64,000 nucleotides of DNA, taken from the NCBI GenBank assembly GCA_024690865.1, contig JAILON010000156.1, forward strand, positions 1 to 64,000, in the 5' to 3' direction. This DNA comes from Treponema sp. (GTDB lineage Bacteria; Spirochaetota; Spirochaetia; Treponematales; Treponemataceae). Position numbers and translations under genes: made by a program. The notes beneath the pieces are model-generated. The model was given only the letters and a program-made list of their open reading frames with translations, had not been told where the DNA came from and searched no databases. Shown piece by piece: positions 24,284 to 34,326 of this stretch (its first letter is position 1; each line of letters begins with the position of its first letter).

Positions 24284-25555
24284 TTACGCCTTAAATCCGT
24301 CCAGGCCGGAGAAGTCCAGCGTGGCGAAGTAGTCCTCCACGGTCTCCTTCCGGCGGATTTCGACGACGCTGCCGTCCTCGCGGAGGAGGAGCTCGCCGCA
24401 GCGGAGCTTGCCGTTGTAGTTGAAGCCCATCGCCCGTCCGTGCGCGCCCGCGTCGTGGATGATGATGAGGTCGCCCCTGTCGATTTTGGGCAGCTCGCGC
24501 TGGACGGCGAACTTGTCGCAGTTCTCGCAGAGGCTTCCCGTCACGTCGTACACATGGTCCTTGGGCGCGTCCTCCTTGCCGCTGACCGTAAGCTCGTGGT
24601 AGGCCCCGTACATGCCGGGCCGCATCAGGTCGGCCATGCAGGCGTCCGTGCCGACGTACTCCCGCCAGATGTGCTTCTCGTGTATCGCCGTCGTGACGAG
24701 CCAGCCGTATGGCCCGGTTATCGGGCGGCCGCACTCCCAGCATATCGCGAGCGGGTCAAGGCCCGCCGGGACGATTATCTTGTCGTAGAGCTTCCGTATT
24801 TCGCGGGAGACGTAGTCCAAATCGACCTTCTGCTGGCCGGGCTTGTAGGGGATGCCGAGTCCGCCGCCCAGATCGACGAATTCAATCCGCACCCCGGTCT
24901 TCTCCTTGACCTCGGCGGCCAGCTCAAAGACGATGCGGGCCGTGTCCGCGAAGAAGTCCGGGTTCAGCTCGTTGGAGGCGACCATCGTGTGCAGGCCGAA
25001 CCGCTTGACCCCCTCCTTCTTGCAGCGCCCGTATGCCTCTATCATCTGCTCGCGCGTCAGTCCGTACTTGGCCTCCTCGGGCTTGCCGATTATCGCGTTG
25101 CCGCCTGCCTTGAGGGGACCGGGGTTGTAGCGGAAGCAGATAGTCTCGGGCATCTTGCCCCCGAGCGCCTCCTTGAGGAAGTCGATGTGGGTGATGTCGT
25201 CCAGGTTGATGATGTCGCCCCGCTCGTATGCGTAGCGGAACTCCGCCGCCGGGGTGTCGTTGCTCGTGAACATCACGTAGTCGCCCGTAATGCCGGACTT
25301 GTCGCAGAGCATCAGTTCGGGCAGACTGGAGCAGTCGCCGCCGCAGCCCTCGCTTTTCAAAATCTTCAATATATATGGGTTGGGCAGGGCCTTGACCGCG
25401 AAGTATTCCCTGAACGAGGGGAAGTTGCTGAATGCCTTGGTGAAGTGTCTCATGTTCTCGCGGATGCCCTTCTCGTCGTATATGTAGAAGGGGGTGGGGA
25501 ACTTCTTGACGAGGGCCGTAAGCTCCTCGTGGGAAAGGGGAAAGTCTTTGCTCAT
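24284..25555 (-). CDS. lysA: Diaminopimelate decarboxylase (fold-type III PLP decarboxylase)
   Basis: FPTPFYIYDEKGIRENM, EYFAVKALPNPYILKILKSEGCGGDCSS (PLP lysine), FVDLGGGLGIPY, GDLIIIHDAGAHGRAMGFNYNG. Confidence 0.78.
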   Translation of the reverse strand: MSKDFPLSHEELTALVKKFPTPFYIYDEKGIRENMRHFTKAFSNFPSFREYFAVKALPNPYILKILKSEGCGGDCSSLPELMLCDKSGITGDYVMFTSNDTPAAEFRYAYERGDIINLDDITHIDFLKEALGGKMPETICFRYNPGPLKAGGNAIIGKPEEAKYGLTREQMIEAYGRCKKEGVKRFGLHTMVASNELNPDFFADTARIVFELAAEVKEKTGVRIEFVDLGGGLGIPYKPGQQKVDLDYVSREIRKLYDKIIVPAGLDPLAICWECGRPITGPYGWLVTTAIHEKHIWREYVGTDACMADLMRPGMYGAYHELTVSGKEDAPKDHVYDVTGSLCENCDKFAVQRELPKIDRGDLIIIHDAGAHGRAMGFNYNGKLRCGELLLREDGSVVEIRRKETVEDYFATLDFSGLDGFKA

Positions 25556-25637
25556 AGTGAGGGGAGTATAGCACCTTTCGGCCTGTCCCTCAAGCGGGCG
25601 CGCATCCCTTATGGGACGCAAGGAGCTGGCAGCGGGG

Positions 25638-26582
25638 CTATGCCTGTTGGGGCTCCAGCGCCTGTATTTCCTCGATGGACAGGCCGATTGCTTTGGATAT
25701 CTGCTCGTTAGTCAACAGTCCCATCTTCAGCAGGTTGCGGGCGTCCTCCATCTTGGCATCGTCCCTGCCATCGAGGTACGCATCGCGGCGCCTGTTGCGG
25801 TCGTACTCCTCTTGGTCAAATTCTGTAAGGCTCATGTTAAGCACCTCCATTTTCTGGTTCTTGAAGTATCCATCAAGCAGATTTTCTTTTATGGCGTAGT
25901 CCAAAGCCTCTTCAACGGCTTTTCGGGCAGGCATTTTTAACTTCAAGTTCTGCTTGACCCTGTTCACGTAGCTACAGTAATCATACAACGCCCTGCACTT
26001 TTTTTGTAGTGCCTCGTTGTGATTTCTGCCAATATTTATGATTTTTGCCGTCCACTCGAAGCCTTCGGCGCTTCTTGCGGGCTCGAATGCGTCCGAGAGC
26101 CTTTGATAGGAAACATCAGGGAGCTTCCTGTCCCCATTGTAAAATACGATGAAGCTGGGGACAGGAATCTTGACCTGCCTTGAGCCCAACAAATCTTCTC
26201 CCTTTGCGGACAGGTCCATTTGGTACAGCTGTGCAAAATACATGAGCCCCCGCAGGGGCATGTTCGGATTATACGTCGATTGCTGTTCATACAGATTCAT
26301 CTGGCTTCCGATGAGGAAAGAGATGTCGTTTTTCATCGTTATGTAGATAACGTTTTCAATCGTCGTGAGCGAAAGCGCGTCGGGGTCGGTATACCCGGTC
26401 CCATTGAGGGCATTGTACAAGTCCAACCTCCAGCGTTTGCTCTGTTCTGTGTCCCGTCCAAAGACGGCCTTGAACAGCCTGTCCTTGTATTCTCGGTTGG
26501 GCATGAAGCTGTTGCGGGAGGAAACCTGTGGATGAACCGTTTCCGCCGGGGCGTAGTCCCCAAAACTTTCCATGTCCTGCAT
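25638..26582 (-). CDS. Rpn-family recombination-promoting nuclease/putative transposase (PD-(D/E)XK)
   Basis: NREYKDRLFKAVFG...KNDISFLIGSQMNLYEQQSTYNPNMPLRGLMYFAQLY typical of Rpn/PDDEXK_2 proteins. Confidence 0.78.
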   Translation of the reverse strand: MQDMESFGDYAPAETVHPQVSSRNSFMPNREYKDRLFKAVFGRDTEQSKRWRLDLYNALNGTGYTDPDALSLTTIENVIYITMKNDISFLIGSQMNLYEQQSTYNPNMPLRGLMYFAQLYQMDLSAKGEDLLGSRQVKIPVPSFIVFYNGDRKLPDVSYQRLSDAFEPARSAEGFEWTAKIINIGRNHNEALQKKCRALYDYCSYVNRVKQNLKLKMPARKAVEEALDYAIKENLLDGYFKNQKMEVLNMSLTEFDQEEYDRNRRRDAYLDGRDDAKMEDARNLLKMGLLTNEQISKAIGLSIEEIQALEPQQA

Positions 26583-26768
26583 ACTTTGTTCCTCCGTATT
26601 TGTTCTTTTGGCATACCGAGCTTAAGCTGTACCCACGCACAGATGCCTTTATGTATACATCTCCAGAGAAAAATCAATTTTGTACACTTTGGTAGGAAAA
26701 TTGTAACATTCTTACCGTATTTTTTGCCACAAAGGAAAATAGAGATGTGCCGGTCTGTAACAAAAAAA

Positions 26769-26848
26769 TTACCGTATTGTAAATTTTCCGTTACAATATT
26801 GTAAATTTCTCGTTACAATATTGTAAATTTTCTGTTGCAATATTGCAA
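26769..26848. repeat. Four tandem palindromes, 22-bp period, consensus TTACAATATTGTAA
   Basis: TTACCGTATTGTAA 26769, TTACAATATTGTAA 26791 and 26813, TTGCAATATTGCAA 26835. Confidence 0.9.
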
Positions 26849-27074
26849 AACTTTCTTTTCAGCGCGGTGAGCCTGCGGGAAGGGCGAATTTTCCCGGGGC
26901 TGCGCCCATGCGTCTTCTTTCCCTCGCCCAGGCGCCTCTTGGTGCAGCGGCTTTCTTTCTCCTTGACAAGAGTTTGACATTTTGCAATAATTTGTCAGAA
27001 TAGATGGGGCGGTTCCTATGGTCCACGGGGCCTGGGAGGCCGGCCCGGTTTACAGACATTCGAGAGGTGTAGTT

Positions 27075-28319
27075 ATGCGTAGAGTCGTTGTTACTGGGAT
27101 GGGCTGTGTTTCGCCGGTTGGAAACACTGTTGACGAGACTTGGGCCGCCATCAGGTCCGGCAAGAGCGGAATCGCAACGATTACGCGCTATGACAATACG
27201 CCTTTCAAGGTGAAATATGCCGCCGAGGTGAAGGGCTTTGACGCGGGCAACTATATGGACGGCAAAGAGGCGCGCAAGCTCGCCATTTACAGCCGCTATG
27301 CGATTGCCGCCGCCAAGATGGCGCTGGAAGATTCCGACCTGATGGGCAAGAAGGACATCCTTGAGGACACCGCCGTGTACCTGGGCGTCGGAATCGGCGG
27401 CCTTGAGGTGACCGAGGCTTCCATGACCAGTTATGTGGAGTCGGGCAAGACCCGCATGCCCCCGCTGACGGTCCCCGAGCTCATCCCCAACGAGGGTGCG
27501 GGCAACATCTGCCTTGCCTTCGGCATCCACGGGGCTTCCCATACGATAGCGACGGCCTGTGCGTCAGGTACCGACGCAATCGGCGACGCCTTGGACCAGG
27601 TCCGCAGCGGCCGCTACGACGTTGTCCTTGCCGGCGGTGCCGAATGTACCCAGTGCGGATTCGCCAACCTGGGCTTTACCCTCCTGCACGCGCTTTCTTC
27701 CAAGTGGGCCGATGCCCCCGAGAAGTCCAGCCGCCCCTTCGACAAGCAGCGCGACGGTTTCGTCATGGGCGAGGGCAGCACGATCCTCGTCCTTGAGGAG
27801 TACGAGCACGCAAAGGCCCGTGGCGCCAAGATATACGCGGAGCTGGCCGGATACGGCGGTTCCAGCGACGGCTACCACCTGACCGCCCCCGATCCGAGCG
27901 GCATCCCCGGTGCCAAGTGCATGACGCTTGCGATGAAGGACGCCGACGTGAAGCCCGAGGACGTGACCTACTACAATGCGCACGGAACTTCCACCAAGCT
28001 GAACGATTCCGGCGAGACCAAGATGCTGCACCTGGCCTTTGGCGAGGCGGCAAAGAAGCTCCACATCTCTTCCACAAAGAGCATGACCGGCCACTGCTTG
28101 GGCAACGCCGGTTCCCTTGAGGCCTTGGTCTGCGTCAAGGCGATTCAGGACGGCTTTATCCCCGCGACGATCAACCTGGACGAGGTGGACGTGGAGGGCG
28201 GCTGTGACCTGGACTACACCCCGAACAAGGGGCTTGAGATGCCGGTCAATGTTGCGATGAGCGCGAACTTCGGCTTCGGCGGCCACAACGGCTGCATCGT
28301 GTTCAAGAAGGTACAGTAA
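27075..28319 (+). CDS. fabF: Beta-ketoacyl-[ACP] synthase II
   Basis: MRRVVVTGMGCVSPVGNTVDETW, TIATACASGTDAIGDA active-site Cys, NAHGTSTKLND, STKSMTGHCLGNAGSLEAL. Confidence 0.95.
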   Translation: MRRVVVTGMGCVSPVGNTVDETWAAIRSGKSGIATITRYDNTPFKVKYAAEVKGFDAGNYMDGKEARKLAIYSRYAIAAAKMALEDSDLMGKKDILEDTAVYLGVGIGGLEVTEASMTSYVESGKTRMPPLTVPELIPNEGAGNICLAFGIHGASHTIATACASGTDAIGDALDQVRSGRYDVVLAGGAECTQCGFANLGFTLLHALSSKWADAPEKSSRPFDKQRDGFVMGEGSTILVLEEYEHAKARGAKIYAELAGYGGSSDGYHLTAPDPSGIPGAKCMTLAMKDADVKPEDVTYYNAHGTSTKLNDSGETKMLHLAFGEAAKKLHISSTKSMTGHCLGNAGSLEALVCVKAIQDGFIPATINLDEVDVEGGCDLDYTPNKGLEMPVNVAMSANFGFGGHNGCIVFKKVQ

Positions 28320-28320
28320 T

Positions 28321-28761
28321 ATGGCGGTGACGACTGATATCCAGAGCCTGCTCCCCCACAGGAAGCCCTTCCTGTTCGTGGACAGCATAGAGAGTTTTGA
28401 CGACGGGGGCTGCGTCTGCACCCGGAAGTTCACCGAGGAGGACTTCTTCTTTGCGGGGCACTTCCCGGAGTACCCGGTGGTCCCCGGGGTCATATTGATT
28501 GAGACGATGGCCCAGGGCGGCGGGGCTGCCCTGAGCTACCAGAAGAAGTTCGCCGAGGGCAGCCTCTTCTTCCTCGCGACGGTGGACAAGGTGAAGTTCC
28601 GCCATCAGGTCCGCCCGGGCGACACGGTGCGCATGGAGGTGACGAACCTCCGCGTGTCTCCCAAGATGGTCAAGCAGGCGGGCAAGGCCTACGTCGGCGA
28701 CACTTTGTGTGCCGAGGCTGAGTGGATGTGTTTGGTCGGCTCCGCTGACGCCGTGAAATAA
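28321..28761 (+). CDS. fabZ: 3-hydroxyacyl-[ACP] dehydratase
   Basis: LLPHRKPFLFVDSIE and AGHFPEYPVVPGVILIETMAQGGG. Confidence 0.93.
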   Translation: MAVTTDIQSLLPHRKPFLFVDSIESFDDGGCVCTRKFTEEDFFFAGHFPEYPVVPGVILIETMAQGGGAALSYQKKFAEGSLFFLATVDKVKFRHQVRPGDTVRMEVTNLRVSPKMVKQAGKAYVGDTLCAEAEWMCLVGSADAVK

Positions 28762-28777
28762 GGCGGAATGGTGACGA

Positions 28778-29302
28778 ATGAAGCTTGAGAAGCGTTTTTA
28801 CGTGGAGTCCAACAGGCTCCATTATATAGAAGGAAACAGGGAATTCCCGCTTTCCGACGGCAGGTTGAATGCCGCGGACTGCGTGAAAGCCTTTGCCGCT
28901 GGCGGAAGCCTGCCTGCCGACTTATCCAGGCTGCTCCTCTTGGAACTGCCCTGGACGCTGGTGGGCTGCGACGAATCCTCTTACAACGAGGAGTTCCTTG
29001 CGTCCTTCCGGGACTTCCTGAAGGCCCTGGAGGAGAAGGGGGGCTATGCGGCGATCGTTCCTGTGGCGGACAGGCAGCCTGCCGCGGGGGAGGGGGAGGA
29101 CTTCATCGCCTCCTTCAAGCACTGCGCCCGGCGGATCAAGGACTGCGCCTCGGTGGTCGGTTTTGTCGTCCCTGCCGGAGTTCCCGGCGTGGAGGCGGCC
29201 CCGTTCATGGAGGAGCTGTCCGCAAAGCACGGGCACTATGTCTTCTTCAGCGGCGATTCCTCGCTCCTGGGGAACCCGGAGCTTGTGGGGCTTCCCGCCT
29301 GA
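28778..29302 (+). CDS. Hypothetical protein downstream of fabFZ
   Basis: Intact 174-aa ORF with short gap after fabZ; no recognised domain. Confidence 0.55.
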   Translation: MKLEKRFYVESNRLHYIEGNREFPLSDGRLNAADCVKAFAAGGSLPADLSRLLLLELPWTLVGCDESSYNEEFLASFRDFLKALEEKGGYAAIVPVADRQPAAGEGEDFIASFKHCARRIKDCASVVGFVVPAGVPGVEAAPFMEELSAKHGHYVFFSGDSSLLGNPELVGLPA

Positions 29303-29414
29303 CCAATTCTGCCCATCTGACCGAGGCTGGGGCCGCTCGTTGGGGCAGTTTTTCCGCTTCCAGACGGGTTTGTGGGGCTTCCCGCCTGATTTTCTGCATT
29401 GCTCAAAAATCTCC

Positions 29415-29450
29415 AAAAACTTCAAAAACTTCAAAAACTTCAAAAACTTC
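29415..29450. repeat. Four perfect copies of AAAAACTTC (9 bp)
   Basis: Read directly; immediately upstream of a terminator-like hairpin. Confidence 0.9.
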
Positions 29451-29482
29451 AAAAGGGCTCCCCTATGGGGGGCTTTTTTCTT
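29451..29482 (+). terminator. Candidate intrinsic terminator
   Basis: AAAAGGGCTCCCC-TAT-GGGGGGCTTTTTTC. Confidence 0.65.
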
Positions 29483-29661
29483 AGAAAACGGTAAGAAAAC
29501 GCATATTTTTCAAATATATGCTTGAACAATTCTTTTCTTTGTGCAAAAATCGAGCCCATAAAGTGATTGTGCCCGGCACGGGGCGACTGTGTTGCAATAT
29601 AAAGGGGTCCGTGAGACGAGGACCTTTTTAAAAGCCTCCTGCCGGACCGGAGAGGATTTTT

Positions 29662-30501
29662 ATGGATAGAAAAAATAACCTGCTCAAGATGATGTTGGGA
29701 ACCATGTCTGTGGCCCTGCTGTTTGCAGCGGTCGCCATGTTCGTTTCCGTGTACCTGCCCGACAGCGGTGAGAGCGTTCCCGTTGGAACGGCCCGCTTGG
29801 CCGACGAAGCAAAGCCGTTTGATGTTCCCGCGGATCCCTTGTTGGAAGGAGAGGGTGAGGTTGCCCTTGACGCCGGCAGGAACGATGAGATTGATTTCAT
29901 CGCCGAAGCCACCGAGACCAATGTGGGCGGCGGGCTTGACTTCGTGAACTACGAGCCCGTGGACGACACGGAGCTGGTCCTGTACCGCAACCAGGACACG
30001 AAGAGCTATGTGGAGTGGTTCTATACCCAGGTGACGGGCAGCCGCGAGATAGCCCTGGCCGTCCTTGAAGCTGCCTCCCAGTTCAATGTTTCCCCGTCCC
30101 TGGCCTTTGCCCTTGCCTATACGGAAAGCAGGTACAAGGTCGATGCGCACCATACGAACGTGAACGGCAGCGTTGACCGCGGCCTGTTCCAGTTGAACAG
30201 CTACACCTTCCCCAATTTGACCGAGGAGCAGTTCTACGATGCGTCGACTTCCGCCTATTACGGGATGTCCCACCTGAACTACTGCCTGGAGGCTTCCACC
30301 AGCCAGGTTGCGGGGCTTGCCATGTACAACGCGGGACGCAACAAGGTGAACGGGGACAGGACTCCCCAGTCTACGCTGAACTACATATCGAAGATCTTGG
30401 AGTACAAGGAGAAGCTGGACGGGAATTTTTCCAACGAGATCCTGGCCTTCTACTCTGATGGAAACGGCGGTTCGTCAGGCCGCTACCTGGCAAAGTACTA
30501 G
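29662..30501 (+). CDS. Lytic transglycosylase SLT-domain protein
   Basis: VLEAASQFNVSPSLAFALAYTESRYKVDA, NGSVDRGLFQLNSYTFP, AGLAMYNAGRNKV. Confidence 0.88.
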   Translation: MDRKNNLLKMMLGTMSVALLFAAVAMFVSVYLPDSGESVPVGTARLADEAKPFDVPADPLLEGEGEVALDAGRNDEIDFIAEATETNVGGGLDFVNYEPVDDTELVLYRNQDTKSYVEWFYTQVTGSREIALAVLEAASQFNVSPSLAFALAYTESRYKVDAHHTNVNGSVDRGLFQLNSYTFPNLTEEQFYDASTSAYYGMSHLNYCLEASTSQVAGLAMYNAGRNKVNGDRTPQSTLNYISKILEYKEKLDGNFSNEILAFYSDGNGGSSGRYLAKY

Positions 30502-30616
30502 CGGAGCAGTTCTAGGAAGTCCTTGACACCTTTGTTGCGGGGGCTTTTGGAACGGGCTCTAGCCGTGCCTCGGGCTCTAGCCGTGTCTGTGTATTTTCCA
30601 TATACTGTAAAACAGT

Positions 30617-31153
30617 ATGGAAGGAAACAAATTCAAATTCTGTCCCCAGTGCGGCGGTAGGAACATAGAGACGCACGGGGGCGGCTACAAGTGGGTCTGC
30701 CCCGACTGCGGCTTCGACCTGTACAACAACGTTGCCAGTGCGGTCGGAGTCATCATCGTCAATCCCGAGGGAAAGGTGCTCTTTGAACGGCGGGCCAAGG
30801 ATCCCCGCAAGGGGACGCTGGCCGTTCCGGGCGGATTCACGACGAAGGACGAGAGTGCGGAGGAGTCCGTTGCCCGCGAGTGCCTGGAGGAAACGGGCGT
30901 CGTCCCAAAGGACATACGCTACCTGTGTTCCTGTCCCAACGACTATCCCTACAAGGGAATCGATTACAAAACCTGCGACCTCTTCTTTACGGCCCGGCTT
31001 GACGGGGATGTGGCGCTCCATGCCCAGGAGCAGGAGGTCAGCGCCTTCGAATGGATTCCAATCGCCAGCCATGCGGATGTGGACGCGCTGGACCTGGGCT
31101 TTCCTTCCGCGCGCTATTCCCTGCACAAATGGGTTGACGAGAGGAAATGCTAA
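30617..31153 (+). CDS. NUDIX hydrolase with N-terminal zinc ribbon
   Basis: FCPQCGGRN...VCPDCGFD; Nudix box GGFTTKDESAEESVARECLEETGV. Confidence 0.92.
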   Translation: MEGNKFKFCPQCGGRNIETHGGGYKWVCPDCGFDLYNNVASAVGVIIVNPEGKVLFERRAKDPRKGTLAVPGGFTTKDESAEESVARECLEETGVVPKDIRYLCSCPNDYPYKGIDYKTCDLFFTARLDGDVALHAQEQEVSAFEWIPIASHADVDALDLGFPSARYSLHKWVDERKC

Positions 31154-31196
31154 GGCGGGCCCGTTAGTTTTCCGAAACAGAGAGAGGGGATGTTTT

Positions 31197-32549
31197 ATGA
31201 GATACGGAAAATGGGTTGCTGTCCTTGCCTTTGTGCTGATTCCTTCATGTGCCTTTGCAAAGTCGAAGTCCAAGTTCAAGTTTTCTACGAAATCTTCTGC
31301 CCAAAAGGAGGCGGCCAAGGCCGAGGCGGCCGCGGTTGAAGAGACGAAAGTTGAGGCGGCTGCGGCCGTGGAAAGCGGCGTGGCGGACATCCCGACGGCC
31401 GGAGCTGCAGAAGACGGGGAAGTCATCGAGGTGGGCATACAGCTTCCCCCTGCCGACGTGGAGGCTGGCCTTGCCGGAGAGGCGCCGGAACTGGAGGCTT
31501 CCCCGGTCGTGAACCTTGACTGGGACGGGCAGGTCGTTGAAGTTTCTGCCGGGGAGCTGCCCGAGCGCAAGATCTTGGAAATCTGGGGCGCGGACCATCC
31601 TTCCGCCGTGAAGTACCGCGAACGCTACGTGAACGGACAGAACAAGAAGTGGCTTGTCGAATCTCTGGAGCGTTCCGTTCCCTACCGTCCCTACATCGTC
31701 CAGAAGCTCAAGGAATACAATCTCCCCCTCCTCCTGCAGTACCTTCCCATCGTTGAATCCTATTACAACCCCTATGCGGTCTCCTATGCCGGTGCGACCG
31801 GAATCTGGCAGTTCATGACGAATTCGATGGGCTCCCGCCTGACCAAGAACACCTGGTACGACGACAGGCGCGATCCCTGGAAGAGCACCGATGCCGCCGT
31901 TGCGAAGCTGGCCGAAAACTACAGCTACTTCGGTGACTGGGCAATCGCGATTGCCGCCTACAACTGCGGGGTGGGCGCGATGAACAAGGTCGTCAAGAAG
32001 AACAAGGACAAGGACTTTTGGTACCTTGCCGAAAAGAAGCTGCTTCCCTCCCAGTCGGTGGAGTACGTGCCCAAGCTGCTTGCGATTGCCGACCTGATAG
32101 AGAACGCCGAATACTACGGGGTCACGGATATTGCCGAGGCCGCCGCGATTGCCGACCTGGACTCGGTGGATGAGTATGACTTCCTCACGACCAGCAAGAT
32201 GTACAGCCTGGAGCAGATTGCTTCGGTTACGGGGCTGGACGGTTCCCTGGTCCGCAGGCTCAATCCTTCCCTCCTGCGCAGCTGCACCCCCGCGCGTGAA
32301 AAGTTTTCCGTCCGCCTGCCTGCCGGGACGCTGACCGAGGAGCTGACCGAGGAGGCGGTGAATACCGCGCTCGCCGCCCTGGGTACGCCTGCCGATGCAA
32401 TAGTCTACACGGTCAAGGAGGGCGACACCCTCTGGGGTATCAGCCGCCGCTACAGCCTGTCCGTGAAGGACCTGTGCGATGCGAACGACATCCTGGAAAA
32501 ATCCATCCTGAGCATACGGCAGAAGCTCATCATCCCGATTTTCGACTAG
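31197..32549 (+). CDS. Membrane-bound lytic murein transglycosylase (MltD-like) with LysM domain
   Basis: LLLQYLPIVESYYNPYAVSYAGATGIWQFM, AIAAYNCGVGAM, C-terminal YTVKEGDTLWGISRRYSLSVKDLCDAN. Confidence 0.92.
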   Translation: MRYGKWVAVLAFVLIPSCAFAKSKSKFKFSTKSSAQKEAAKAEAAAVEETKVEAAAAVESGVADIPTAGAAEDGEVIEVGIQLPPADVEAGLAGEAPELEASPVVNLDWDGQVVEVSAGELPERKILEIWGADHPSAVKYRERYVNGQNKKWLVESLERSVPYRPYIVQKLKEYNLPLLLQYLPIVESYYNPYAVSYAGATGIWQFMTNSMGSRLTKNTWYDDRRDPWKSTDAAVAKLAENYSYFGDWAIAIAAYNCGVGAMNKVVKKNKDKDFWYLAEKKLLPSQSVEYVPKLLAIADLIENAEYYGVTDIAEAAAIADLDSVDEYDFLTTSKMYSLEQIASVTGLDGSLVRRLNPSLLRSCTPAREKFSVRLPAGTLTEELTEEAVNTALAALGTPADAIVYTVKEGDTLWGISRRYSLSVKDLCDANDILEKSILSIRQKLIIPIFD

Positions 32550-32616
32550 GGCTTTTTCCTCCGCTCCCCGAAATCTTCCAATTGACCAGAACGGCAATTC
32601 CGTATAGAATGGAAAA

Positions 32617-34326
32617 ATGAACATAGTTCTGGGCGTGTCGGCCTCAACGGGAATAGGAATAGGAAAGGCTTTTGTCCTGCCGGAAGCGCAGGAAAGGGTA
32701 ATCCCGAGGCGTTCTATAGATGAGATGGAGATAGACAACGGTTGGACCCGTTTCACCGACGCCTGCACGCAGGTCCAGGTGCAGATAGATGCCCAGCTGT
32801 CCGTCCTGGCAAAGGACAGCCTGCAGCACGTCCTGTTTGAAACCTACCAGCTCATGCTGGCCGACCCTGTGTTCACCCAGGAGCTCCGCGAGCTGTTCGT
32901 GGCCGAGCGCATCAACATAGAGTACGCGCTGGAAAAGAAAATCATCGAATATGCCGACCGCCTGCGCAACAGCGGAAACGACTACCTGTCCGAACGGGCG
33001 CAGGACATAGAGGACGTGTTCGGGAAAGTCCAGGACTGCCTCCTGAACTATCATCCCTTCAACATCGAGGAGGTTCCCGACAACGTCGTCCTCGTTTCCT
33101 CCGCCATCCGTCCCAGCGACACCTTCATACTGAACAAGCGGAAGATTTTGGGCCTCGCGCTGACCGAAGGCGGAACGTCCAGCCATGTCGCGATCCTTGC
33201 CCGCAGCTTCGGCATTCCCGCCGTCGTCGGACTGGAAAAGATTTCCGAACAGGTAAAGGCGGGCGACGAGGTGATTGTTGACGGCGTATTGGGCGAGGTC
33301 ATACTCAGCCCGGACGGAGCCACCGTTTCCGACTATGGCAAGCGGATAGAAAAGGAAAAGGCCTACCTGAGCATGCTGGCCGAATACCGGGACAAGGAGG
33401 CCAGGACCAAGGACGGAACCCTCTTCAAGCTGATGGCAAACATCGGTACGCCGGAGGAAGCCGACACCGCCCTCGAGGAGGGGGCCGACGGAATCGGCCT
33501 CTTCCGTACCGAGTTCCTCTTCATGAACGCCCTGTCGATGATAGGGGGGGCGGGCGGCGTTCCTACGTCCAACTCCGTCACCGAAGACGCGCAGTTCGAG
33601 GCATACAAGTATGTCCTGCAGAAGATGGGCGACCGGCCCGTGACGATACGGACGCTGGACGCGGGCGGCGACAAGCTCATAGACATGAAGAACATGCCCG
33701 ACATCCATGAGCACAATCCCCTGATGGGACTCAGGGCAATCCGCCTGTCCCTCTATTATCCCCAGGTCTTCCGTACCCAGCTGCGGGCCCTGTACCGGGC
33801 GAGCGTCTACGGCAACCTGCGCATCATGCTCCCCCTCATTACGGACGTGGCGCAGGTGGACACGATAAAGGGCATAGCCCGCGGCGTGCAGCTGAGCCTC
33901 AAGGAGGAGGGCATCCCCTACCGGGAGGACGTTCCCATCGGCATCATGGTGGAGACTGCCGCCGCCGCCATCACTTCGGACTGCCTTGCCAAGAATTCCG
34001 CGTTCTTTTCAATCGGGACGAACGACCTTATCCAGTACACGCTCGGAATAGACCGGGAGAATCCCACCGTCGCCCCCCTCTACAACGAGTACAATCTTGC
34101 GGTCATCCGCCTGCTGCACCTGATTATCCACAATGCCTGGAAGTACGATGTGCCCCTGTCCGTCTGCGGGGAAATGGCGGGCCGCAAGGAGAGCGCGATA
34201 ATCCTCGCCGGAATGGGAATCAGGACCTTGAGCATGGCCCCCCGCCAGATACCGATCATCAAGTCCACGCTGGCAAGCTTTTCCATAAAGGAGCTGGAAA
34301 ACATTTCCAGCAGGGCAATCATCTAG
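32617..34326 (+). CDS. ptsI: Phosphoenolpyruvate-protein phosphotransferase (PTS enzyme I)
   Basis: LTEGGTSSHVAILARSFGIPAVVGL phospho-His region; DGIGLFRTEFLFM; FSIGTNDLIQYTLGIDREN. Confidence 0.95.
   Translation: MNIVLGVSASTGIGIGKAFVLPEAQERVIPRRSIDEMEIDNGWTRFTDACTQVQVQIDAQLSVLAKDSLQHVLFETYQLMLADPVFTQELRELFVAERINIEYALEKKIIEYADRLRNSGNDYLSERAQDIEDVFGKVQDCLLNYHPFNIEEVPDNVVLVSSAIRPSDTFILNKRKILGLALTEGGTSSHVAILARSFGIPAVVGLEKISEQVKAGDEVIVDGVLGEVILSPDGATVSDYGKRIEKEKAYLSMLAEYRDKEARTKDGTLFKLMANIGTPEEADTALEEGADGIGLFRTEFLFMNALSMIGGAGGVPTSNSVTEDAQFEAYKYVLQKMGDRPVTIRTLDAGGDKLIDMKNMPDIHEHNPLMGLRAIRLSLYYPQVFRTQLRALYRASVYGNLRIMLPLITDVAQVDTIKGIARGVQLSLKEEGIPYREDVPIGIMVETAAAAITSDCLAKNSAFFSIGTNDLIQYTLGIDRENPTVAPLYNEYNLAVIRLLHLIIHNAWKYDVPLSVCGEMAGRKESAIILAGMGIRTLSMAPRQIPIIKSTLASFSIKELENISSRAII

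Noticed and set aside
25638-26582. Active transposon carrying the Rpn gene
   Set aside because: No terminal inverted repeats or target-site duplication could be identified around the gene.
29415-29450. Coding repeat (KNF)n in ORF 29046..29525
   Set aside because: The frame overlaps the better-supported 28778..29302 ORF and runs into a terminator hairpin; the 9-bp repeat is probably non-coding.
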